Shown one piece after another: positions 7,303-12,211 of a DNA stretch of 12,211 bases. A program made the translations under genes and the position numbers. Under the pieces are notes generated by a model. That model was not told the origin of the DNA, searched no databases, and was given only the letters and a program-made list of their open reading frames with translations. The stretch is from JANOYC01 sp031428675 (GTDB taxonomy: Bacteria; Actinomycetota; Actinomycetes; Actinomycetales; Microbacteriaceae), in contig JANOYC010000110.1 of assembly GCA_031428675.1 (NCBI GenBank), positions 1 through 12,211 of the forward strand, read 5' to 3'. Positions within the stretch are counted from its first letter, which is position 1; every line of letters starts with the position of its first letter.

Positions 7303-7434
7303 GTTGTGCAGGACATCCGCGCCCAAACCAGCCCAAATCGGCCATAACCCGCCCTGACGTGCCCAGAAGTCCTGCACAACGCGAATGACCGGATGCGCGC
7401 ACCCCACACCGCGCACCGCCGCGTCCTGCACAAC
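7303..7434. repeat. Three copies of a 12-bp word, GTTGTGCAGGAC
   Basis: GTTGTGCAGGAC occurs forward at 7303-7314 and as its exact complement GTCCTGCACAAC at 7369-7380 and 7423-7434. Copies 1 and 2 form an inverted repeat with a 54-base loop; copies 2 and 3 are direct repeats 54 bp apart. Bases flanking each copy differ. Three exact 12-mers within 132 bp are not a chance event. I see no encoded protein or transposase, and the word is absent elsewhere in the window. It may be a dispersed palindromic (REP-like) element or the end of the operon transcript. Confidence 0.65.
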
Positions 7435-7441
7435 ACGGCGC

Positions 7442-7494
7442 GCGCCCCCACCACTGGGGGCGCCCCCGGACGACGAACGTGCGGGGGCGCCCCC
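7442..7494. repeat. G/C-block hairpin and repeated G5CGC5 palindrome
   Basis: A perfect hairpin, GCGCCCCCA-CCAC-TGGGGGCGC, occupies 7442-7463. Overlapping and following it, the self-complementary 12-mer GGGGGCGCCCCC occurs twice, at 7456-7467 and 7483-7494. The hairpin could end the alpha-glucosidase operon, although it has no T-tract. The second palindrome ends right at the -10 of the next gene, so the pair could equally be operators or a switch between alternative RNA folds. Confidence 0.6.
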
Positions 7495-7506
7495 TACGCT
7501 TAACCC
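7495..7506 (+). promoter_or_regulatory. Probable leaderless promoter of the first VanZ-like gene
   Basis: TACGCT (7495-7500) matches the actinobacterial -10 pattern TANNNT, and the A of the ATG is 7 bases beyond its last T. No Shine-Dalgarno sequence is present. This spacing is that of leaderless transcripts, where transcription and translation start at the same base. No clear -35 is seen; the G5CGC5 palindrome lies in the spacer position. Confidence 0.5.
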
Positions 7507-8088
7507 ATGTCGAATTGGGGGATTCGGCGGATAGCGCTTGCGCTATTCGCACTGTATGTAGGGGCGGGACTCACAGTTGTGCTGTGGCCGACACCGGTTG
7601 ACCGTGGCATGCACGGCGAGCTCAGGACTGCGCTCGCCGTGCTCCACGAACATGGCGTGCCCGGCTGGGTCAACTACGCGTTTGTCGAGGGAACCGCGAA
7701 CGTCGTCATGTTCGTGCCGCTTGGCGTGCTCATCACGCTCATGTCGGCGCGCAGCTTTTGGTGGGTGGCGCCGATTGTCGGGTCTGTCGCGTCCACCGGC
7801 GCCGAGCTCGCGCAGCTCTACTTTCTGCCGAGCCGCGTCGCCACGATGGATGACGTCATCCACAATTCCATGGGCGCGATCATCGGCACGGCCATCGTCC
7901 TCAGCGTGCGCTACGGCATCGTCGCAGCCGACGTCATCCGCACCGCACTCCGCACGTCGCCCGCATTCCGCACCGCACTCCGCACGACGACCGCGCTCCG
8001 CACGACGACCGCAGCCCGCACCGCCATTCTGGATGCCCGCACGAGCGCGCTCACGACGACCACCGGAGTCATCTCCGCTATCTCGTAA
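7507..8088 (+). CDS. VanZ-family membrane protein (first of a tandem pair)
   Basis: The 193-residue product shows four membrane segments, near residues 7-27, 58-80, 86-108 and 117-140. It has the VanZ pattern: an E...N...F.P.G run (EGTANVVMFVPLG), FWW followed by a GS-containing helix with a conserved Glu/Gln (GAELAQ), then DDVIHNSMGAIIG. VanZ itself gives low-level teicoplanin resistance, but most family members have no known substrate, so no drug phenotype is claimed. The last 50 residues are a basic, Thr/Ala-rich tail of RTALRT-type units encoded by DNA repeats (7937-8012), not part of the VanZ domain. It is probably leaderless and is followed 37 bp later by a paralogue. Confidence 0.85.
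   Translation: MSNWGIRRIALALFALYVGAGLTVVLWPTPVDRGMHGELRTALAVLHEHGVPGWVNYAFVEGTANVVMFVPLGVLITLMSARSFWWVAPIVGSVASTGAELAQLYFLPSRVATMDDVIHNSMGAIIGTAIVLSVRYGIVAADVIRTALRTSPAFRTALRTTTALRTTTAARTAILDARTSALTTTTGVISAIS
7937..8012 (+). repeat. In-frame tandem repeats in the tail of the first VanZ-like gene
   Basis: The 20-mer TCCGCACCGCACTCCGCACG is exactly repeated at 7937-7956 and 7967-7986 (30-bp period, ten codons). A 17-mer, CTCCGCACGACGACCGC, is repeated at 7978-7994 and 7996-8012 (18-bp period, six codons). Both periods keep the frame and encode RTALRT and ALRTTT units. Slippage would therefore change tail length without breaking the gene. Confidence 0.8.
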
Positions 8089-8100
8089 CACGGTGGTCAC

Positions 8101-8120
8101 GTTGATGATTTAACATCGAC
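8101..8120. promoter_or_regulatory. Palindromic promoter element before the second VanZ-like gene
   Basis: GTTGATG-ATTTAA-CATCGAC is a palindrome with 7-bp arms and one mismatch (a G:U pair in RNA). It contains TAACAT (8111-8116), a TANNNT-type -10, so transcription would begin only a few bases before the ATG at 8126. There is no Shine-Dalgarno sequence. The arrangement suggests a near-leaderless promoter with an operator over its -10. Confidence 0.4.
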
Positions 8121-8125
8121 TTACG

Positions 8126-8644
8126 ATGACCCGACATCACCCTGCCCGACTCCGCGCCCATTCCCCTGCCCATCACCCTGCCCGACTCCGTGCCCAGCTC
8201 CGCGCCCTGGTGCCGTATGCCCTCGCCGCATATACGTTGCTCGTGCTGGCCGTCACGCTGTGGCCGGAGGCTCCCGACAAGCCGGTGACGAAGCAGATTC
8301 GCACGGTCATCGACAAGGCTCACGAGGCCGGTGCGCCGCCGAGGCTCGGCTACAACCTGATCGAGTACAGCGCCAACTTCTTCTTGTTTCTGCCCATCGG
8401 CATCCTGCTCGCGATTCTGCTGACGCCGAAGCTGTGGTGGTTCGCACCCGTCGTCGGCATGACGCTCACCTTCGCGATCGAATTCATCCAGTCGAACATG
8501 CCGGGCCGCCATGCCTCGCATATGGACGTGCTCTACAACACCCTCGGCACCCTCGGCGGAGCGCTCATCGTCGTCGCCGCCCGGTGGCTCATCGGTCGCC
8601 GCCACAACGCCGCCATACCACCGGATGCCCCGGTCACCGTATAG
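8126..8644 (+). CDS. VanZ-family membrane protein (second of a tandem pair)
   Basis: This 172-residue protein is a paralogue of the preceding one. It has four hydrophobic segments near residues 29-47, 73-95, 100-122 and 131-154, and the same family landmarks: VTLWPE after helix 1, EYSANFFLFLPIG, LWWFAPVVG with AIEFIQ, and MDVLYNTLGTLGGALI. Ahead of helix 1 lies a His/Pro/Arg-rich extension of about 27 residues made of two copies of HHPARLRA. The ATG at 8126 is chosen for its -10 spacing; a GTG at 8210, just before helix 1, is the alternative if the repeats are not translated. Function is unknown beyond the family name. Confidence 0.83.
   Translation: MTRHHPARLRAHSPAHHPARLRAQLRALVPYALAAYTLLVLAVTLWPEAPDKPVTKQIRTVIDKAHEAGAPPRLGYNLIEYSANFFLFLPIGILLAILLTPKLWWFAPVVGMTLTFAIEFIQSNMPGRHASHMDVLYNTLGTLGGALIVVAARWLIGRRHNAAIPPDAPVTV
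8135..8196 (+). repeat. 36-bp-period repeat at the start of the second VanZ-like gene
   Basis: A 26-base unit beginning CATCACCCTGCCCGACTCCG occurs at 8135-8160 and 8171-8196 with 25 of 26 bases identical. The period is 36 bp, or twelve codons, so the frame is kept and HHPARLRA is encoded twice. It looks like a recent local duplication. Confidence 0.8.
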
Positions 8645-8800
8645 TTCAATGACCCCATTCCATTTTCGGTCGGCCCACAATCCCGCGAGCCAGCCACCGC
8701 CCGGCCACCCTAGCCACCCCAACACCCCAGCCACCCGCCGTACACCCGTCGCCGCCGCAGCCGACAGTGCCCGCCAGCCCATACCTCTTTATAGGAGCGC
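8645..8800. other. C-rich spacer before the HAD gene
   Basis: This 156-bp gap is low-complexity, with several CAGCCACC/GGCCACC-like words and strong C bias. It contains no convincing ORF, hairpin or promoter. The only clear signal is TAGGAG at its right end, the ribosome site of the next gene. The HAD-Nudix promoter presumably lies here but cannot be named. Confidence 0.4.
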
Positions 8801-8803
8801 ATG

Positions 8804-9580
8804 ATGAAGACTGACGCCCGCCTCGTTGCGTTCGACCTCGACGACACCCTCGCCCCCAGCAAGACCGCGATCGACCCGGTCATGAGCGACCTGTTGCTGC
8901 GCCTGCTCGATGTGGTGCAAGTGTGCGTGATCTCGGGTGGCCAGATCGCCCAGTTCCAGGCGCAAGTGATCGATCAGCTTCCCGAATCCGCGGGCGACAA
9001 GCTCGGCGACCTGCACCTCATGCCCACTTGTGGCACGCAGTACTGGCGTCACGACGACGCAGGCTGGAACCAGATCTACGCCGAAAATCTCACCGACGAG
9101 CAGAAGACGCGCGCGCTCGAGGCGGTCGAGACCGAAGCAAAGCGCCTCGGACTCTGGGAAGAGAAGACTTGGGGCCCGATCCTCGAAGACCGCGGCTCGC
9201 AGATCACCTTCTCGGCGCTCGGTCAGGCCGCTCCGGTGGCCGCGAAGACAGCGTGGGATCCGACCGGCGAGCGCAAGAACGCTCTCCGCGACGCCGTGGC
9301 CCCGCTGTTGCCCGAGCTTGAAGTGCGATCCGGAGGCTCGACCTCGATCGACATCACCCGCAAGGGCATCGACAAGGCGTATGGCATGAACCGCCTGGCC
9401 GAACTCACGGGCATCCCGCTCGATGACATGCTCTTCGTGGGCGACCGCCTCGATCCGCACGGCAACGACTACCCGGTGCTCGAACTCGGTGTGGCGTGCC
9501 ACGGTGTCGACAACTGGCACGACACGGCGAAGTTTCTCGAGGCTCTCATTCCCGCTCTCGCCACGGCGCACCGCGTCTAG
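8804..9580 (+). CDS. HAD-IIB phosphatase, phosphomannomutase-like
   Basis: The 258-residue protein is a cap-type-IIB member of the haloacid dehalogenase superfamily, cytoplasmic and magnesium-dependent. Motif I is FDLDDTL with nucleophile D11 and D13, motif II is ISGG with S44, motif III includes K191 in GIDKAYGM, and motif IV is FVGDRLDPHGNDYP (D214, D222). IDPVMSDLLLRL, the SGG, GGSTSID..RKGIDKAYGM and GD....GNDYPV parallel eukaryotic-type phosphomannomutase (PMM2), suggesting a hexose-phosphate substrate. Phosphatase and mutase cannot be told apart by eye. Two ATGs are adjacent; 8804 is preferred because it is six bases from AGGAG, while 8801 is only three. It is the first gene of an operon with the Nudix-like gene. 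Confidence 0.85.
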   Translation: MKTDARLVAFDLDDTLAPSKTAIDPVMSDLLLRLLDVVQVCVISGGQIAQFQAQVIDQLPESAGDKLGDLHLMPTCGTQYWRHDDAGWNQIYAENLTDEQKTRALEAVETEAKRLGLWEEKTWGPILEDRGSQITFSALGQAAPVAAKTAWDPTGERKNALRDAVAPLLPELEVRSGGSTSIDITRKGIDKAYGMNRLAELTGIPLDDMLFVGDRLDPHGNDYPVLELGVACHGVDNWHDTAKFLEALIPALATAHRV

Positions 9581-9601
9581 CCGGGCCCACAAGGAATCCC
9601 C

Positions 9602-10228
9602 GTGAAGAATCGCACCGATCACCTGCCGCAGGAGCTCTATGCGATCATCGAATCGTCGATTCCGATCGTGTGCGTCGACATCATTCCCGTGATTCTGGAT
9701 GACGAGGGCGAGGTCGACAGCGTCGGCCTGATTCTGCGCAAATCGCCCTTCGGTCCCGTCTGGTGCCACCTCGGTGGCCGAGTGCGCTACGGCGAGACCG
9801 TGGGCGACGCGATCGAGCGCCACGTGCACGAGACCCTGTCAGGTGCCGAACCGATCATCGAGATCGACCCGCAGCCCGATTACGTCTACCAGTGGTTTCC
9901 GGATGCCGTCGCCCCGCGCGCAACCAGTCTCCCGTTCGGCACCGACCCCCGTAAGCACGCCGTGGCGCTGTCATTCGCGATCGAGGTTGACGGTGACCCG
10001 ACGCCTACCGAGAAAGGTGAGGCACTCGAGTTCGAATATTTCGCGGTCGACGACCTCCCCCGCCCCCTCTGGCCCGGATGCGAATACCTAATCGACCGCA
10101 TCATCGACGGTTCCGACCATCTCGACGACGAGCACGACCAGCAGGACGAGTACGAAGAGGTCGTCGAACTCGCGACCGAACACGCGGAAAACATGTCGAA
10201 CACGGAGAACGTTAAGTCGTCGGACTGA
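9602..10228 (+). CDS. Nudix-fold protein with degenerate Nudix box (DUF4916-like)
   Basis: The gene starts with GTG at 9602, six bases after AAGGA and 21 bp after the HAD stop. The 208-residue product has a Nudix-type core: IPIVCVDIIPV, VGLILRKSPFG, then LGGRVRYGETVGDAIERHVHETLSG at 57-81. Against the consensus Gx5Ex7REUxEExGU, G59, E65, R73 and E77 are kept, but H74 and T78 replace two of the glutamates and S80 the glycine. The layout, with SxPIVCxD upstream and GGRV...ET..A.ER, recalls GDP-mannose mannosyl hydrolase, itself an altered Nudix enzyme. A conserved-looking HAVALSFAIEV strand follows, then an acidic, probably disordered tail after residue 175. It may be a nucleotide-sugar hydrolase or a non-catalytic binder; activity is unproven. 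Confidence 0.75.
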   Translation: MKNRTDHLPQELYAIIESSIPIVCVDIIPVILDDEGEVDSVGLILRKSPFGPVWCHLGGRVRYGETVGDAIERHVHETLSGAEPIIEIDPQPDYVYQWFPDAVAPRATSLPFGTDPRKHAVALSFAIEVDGDPTPTEKGEALEFEYFAVDDLPRPLWPGCEYLIDRIIDGSDHLDDEHDQQDEYEEVVELATEHAENMSNTENVKSSD

Positions 10229-10434
10229 CCGTTATCCCGTCAGGCCGGTCGCGCCAACCCGCTCCGCATATCAGTTACGCCGCTATGTGATACGAATCGT
10301 CGCAATCGTTATCAACAACACCCTCGAACCGGCGGCCATGGCGGTGATACAGATTCGCCGTCACCGCGCATCGCCCCCGTACTGGGTGAGTTGCGCTGCT
10401 CCCTGAATCGCGTGAGCCGCCTTACTCTAATTAC
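10229..10434. other. Spacer with one hairpin and a leaderless-type -10
   Basis: This 206-bp gap has a 7-bp inverted repeat, GCGGTGA (10341-10347) and TCACCGC (10361-10367), with a 13-base loop and no T-tract: a weak terminator or operator candidate. The left part (10255-10320) is comparatively AT-rich without a clear promoter. Near the right end, TACTCT at 10423-10428 is a TANNNT -10 placed exactly 6 bases before the next ATG. Confidence 0.4.
10423..10434 (+). promoter_or_regulatory. Probable leaderless promoter of the phosphatase gene
   Basis: TACTCT (10423-10428) fits TANNNT, followed by six bases and then the A of ATG. There is no Shine-Dalgarno sequence. This is the same -10-to-ATG distance as at the first VanZ-like gene. 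No clear -35 is present. Confidence 0.5.
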
Positions 10435-11091
10435 ATGAGTAGACGCGCCGCATCCGCACCGTTTGCCGTGCTGCTCGTCTGCACGGGCAACATTTGCCGG
10501 TCGCCCCTTGCTGAGCAACTCTTGCGGGCTCGAGCGGATGAATTCGCCCGCTCTCTCGGGGTCGACGACGCGACGCCGTGGGTCACCTTTGCAAGCGCTG
10601 GCACGCATGGCAAGGACGGAGACAGCATGCCACGCCAGGCCGCGGAACTCTCCGTGCGCTACGGCGGAGACCCGTCGGAGCACTCAGCAACCCGGCTTTG
10701 GCCCGTGATGATCGACTCCGCCGACCTCGTTATCGGACTCGCCCGCACACACCGCAGCGAGGTCGTCACAATGGTGCCGCGCGCATCACGCTATTCCTTC
10801 ACTCTCATCGAGTTCGCCAGACTCCTCGACGACCTCACTACTGACTCGAACTTGCGCATCCCTCTCGAAGCGGTGAGCTCGCCCTCCGATCTGTTGCGCA
10901 CACTTGTAGGCGCCGTGGCGGCCCGTCGAGGTCTCGCGCCCCGTTCAGCGCCCGAAGACGACGATGTCATCGACCCATACCGCCGCTCGCAGAAAACCTA
11001 CGATCTCTCCGGAGAATCAATCGATGCGGCCGTGGCGTCGATCTTCAATTCGCTCTCGACCCTCGCCGACGCTCCGATCGTCACGCACTAA
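10435..11091 (+). CDS. Low-molecular-weight protein-tyrosine phosphatase
   Basis: The N terminus carries the P-loop CTGNICRSP, with nucleophile Cys16, Arg22 and Ser23 in the C(X)5R(S/T) order, and the general-acid loop is VIDPYRRSQKTYD with D180 and P181. These are the two catalytic hallmarks of the family, which removes phosphate from tyrosine residues; arsenate reductases of the same fold share the P-loop, and a resemblance to them cannot be excluded. At 218 residues it is longer than the usual 140-190; the extra length lies between the P-loop half and the acid loop (about residues 120-175). In bacteria such enzymes often act on polysaccharide-synthesis kinases, but none is seen here. The gene stands alone, convergent with its right neighbour. 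Confidence 0.9.
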   Translation: MSRRAASAPFAVLLVCTGNICRSPLAEQLLRARADEFARSLGVDDATPWVTFASAGTHGKDGDSMPRQAAELSVRYGGDPSEHSATRLWPVMIDSADLVIGLARTHRSEVVTMVPRASRYSFTLIEFARLLDDLTTDSNLRIPLEAVSSPSDLLRTLVGAVAARRGLAPRSAPEDDDVIDPYRRSQKTYDLSGESIDAAVASIFNSLSTLADAPIVTH

Positions 11092-11158
11092 CAACGCACA
11101 AGCAGGATCACAGCACCGAATCGAGTCAGGCTGGTGACGGTCGCCCGTTAGACGGACG
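11092..11158. other. Gap between convergent genes
   Basis: This 67-bp stretch separates the phosphatase stop from the stop of the leftward metallophosphoesterase-like gene. No bidirectional terminator is evident; the best inverted repeat is a trivial CCGT-TAG-ACGG. Confidence 0.35.
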
Positions 11159-12211
11159 CTAGCTGAACGGAATTCGTTGCAGTGCGAATACGGATGGGCC
11201 GCTAACGACGGAAATCTTCAGCCAGTCGCTTACCGTCGATCCACCTTTCACGGTGACGCGCGACAAGTTGCCCACCGGGGCGTCGATCCCGTAGTACGTA
11301 AGCCACGTGGTGGACGTCAACGGCTGATCGCTAACGAACGAGTGCGTATCTCCATTAACGAGGAGGACCGGCAACCCAAACGATGCGCTTTGTGCCGCCA
11401 GTTCTTGGACAACCGCCTTGAACGCAGTCTTGTAGACAGCCGGAAGCGCTGATGGGCCTGCAGGATGGAACATGTCGGCCTGCATGAAGATCACGACGGC
11501 TCGGCTCTCAGTGGACTTCGCTTGGGCAAAGGTCGAGCGTAGATGGTCGACGTTGGCGATCTGCCGCGCGTCGAATTCGGCCTGCTGTTCGACAGTACGT
11601 GACGAGTACCCACTCCATACCGCAAGGTCATTGAATGAACCCACGAGGTGTAGGGCGCCAAGGGTGACCCCGCCAGAGTTGAAGCGGACGTTCTCGGGGT
11701 ATCCAGTCTGTTCAGTGACGGGCATCCTCGCCACGCCGAGGGTCATGCCGGGCGTGGGGTAGAAAATACTCCGGAGTACCGACAGACGCTCAAGAGGATT
11801 ACCGGCGCCGACTGCTGCGCCGTTGCAGTCAGCCCACTCGTTGTCACCGGGGGTGTACACGAGCGGGTCAGCGAAGCGGTCGAATTGAGATTTGATTGTC
11901 TCGAAGTAGCTCGTCGAACAGTCGAGGGGTGAACTGATATCTCCGACGTGCGCGGCCAGAGTCACCTGCGGATCGGCGTTCAATTGATCGATTCGCCCCG
12001 GAAGCATCGTGAGCTGCGACGATCCATAGGGCATGTCGCCAATGACCGCCATTACTAGCGGCCCCGTCGTGGCTTGGTAGTTGTCGTACCGGAGCGTGAC
12101 CGGCGCATTCGTCGCGGTGCTCGACAAATACCCATCCAACCCCAAACCACCACTGGTTTGCAGGGCCGCAGTCGAATCCGTGACCTGCAACGGCCACGTC
12201 GACGGTTCGGT
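11159..12211 (-). CDS. Metallophosphoesterase-like protein, 3' part (cut by window edge)
   Basis: The frame is open to the right edge, so the 350 residues seen are a C-terminal fragment; a TTG at 12190 is not taken as the start. The first 45 residues (PLQVTDSTAALQ, YLSSTATNAPVTLRYD) look like the final strands of a laminin-G-like or carbohydrate-binding beta-sandwich. After that comes a calcineurin-like phosphoesterase pattern: VIGDMPYG at 57-63, HVGDIS at 88-93, PGDNE at 121-125, and NGDTHSF at 286-292. The normal opening DxH reads DMP, and the late GHxH site reads GDTH, so this is a divergent branch and metal binding may differ. A secreted protein is likely but the signal is outside the window. 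Local GC (about 58-60% in samples) is below its neighbours. Confidence 0.7.
   Translation of the reverse strand, partial: TEPSTWPLQVTDSTAALQTSGGLGLDGYLSSTATNAPVTLRYDNYQATTGPLVMAVIGDMPYGSSQLTMLPGRIDQLNADPQVTLAAHVGDISSPLDCSTSYFETIKSQFDRFADPLVYTPGDNEWADCNGAAVGAGNPLERLSVLRSIFYPTPGMTLGVARMPVTEQTGYPENVRFNSGGVTLGALHLVGSFNDLAVWSGYSSRTVEQQAEFDARQIANVDHLRSTFAQAKSTESRAVVIFMQADMFHPAGPSALPAVYKTAFKAVVQELAAQSASFGLPVLLVNGDTHSFVSDQPLTSTTWLTYYGIDAPVGNLSRVTVKGGSTVSDWLKISVVSGPSVFALQRIPFS

Noticed and set aside
7303..7380. Possible insertion-sequence ends
   Set aside because: The 12-bp inverted pair encloses only 54 bp, has no target duplication that I can see, and no transposase fragment lies between or around the copies.
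6042..7454. 470-codon open frame on the minus strand
   Set aside because: It is antisense to the GH13 gene, whose catalytic regions are intact. The composition is Arg/Gly/Ala-rich with no recognisable domain.
7937..8196. Possible CRISPR-like or minisatellite array
   Set aside because: Repeats are short, adjacent and in frame within two genes, with no spacers of regular length and no cas genes.
8789..9829. 346-codon open frame on the minus strand
   Set aside because: It is antisense to the HAD and Nudix-like genes, both with clear motifs and ribosome sites. It has no ribosome site or domain of its own.
10341..10367. Intrinsic terminator after the Nudix-like gene
   Set aside because: The arms are only 7 bp with a 13-base loop, there is no T-tract, and it sits more than 110 bp past the stop. 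It is listed only as a weak hairpin.

Overview
The window looks like the chromosome of a high-GC actinobacterium, most likely a member of the Microbacteriaceae. The case rests on strong G/C at third codon positions, ATGA/GTGA overlaps, AG-rich ribosome sites, apparently leaderless promoters of the TANNNT type, a binding-protein/two-permease sugar transporter with no local ATPase, and a DUF4916-like Nudix protein of a kind known mainly from actinobacteria. The family assignment is inference; no rRNA or tRNA is present.

Region 1 (1-7232) is a carbohydrate-use locus built around a divergent control region (2149-2467). Leftward run a LacI-family repressor, a nucleoside hydrolase (GTGA overlap) and the start of a GH32 beta-fructosidase, cut by the window edge. 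Rightward run a lipoprotein sugar-binding protein, two MalF/MalG-type permeases (ATGA overlap) and a cytoplasmic GH13 alpha-glucosidase. The control region carries clustered copies of TCATCGATA, including two near-perfect palindromes lying on the likely lacI promoter, so the repressor probably controls itself and the transporter operon. Both glycosidases appear to lack export signals, so sugar is probably imported and cut inside. GH32 plus GH13 fits sucrose or a related gluco-fructo-oligosaccharide. A nested 15-bp stem-loop between the binding protein and first permease probably sets their expression ratio.

Region 2 (7233-8800) has a repeat-rich spacer (three copies of a 12-bp word, two copies of a G5CGC5 palindrome), then two tandem VanZ-family membrane proteins. 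The end of the first and the start of the second carry in-frame DNA repeats.

Region 3 (8801-10228) is a two-gene operon: a HAD-IIB protein resembling eukaryotic-type phosphomannomutase, and a Nudix-fold protein with a degenerate Nudix box. Together they suggest a sugar-phosphate or nucleotide-sugar role, which is inference.

Region 4 (10229-12211) holds a low-molecular-weight protein-tyrosine phosphatase, probably leaderless, convergent with the 3' part of a metallophosphoesterase-like gene that runs off the right edge. I see no phage, transposase, CRISPR or defence system. The most informative features are regulatory DNA and the less common gene pairings.
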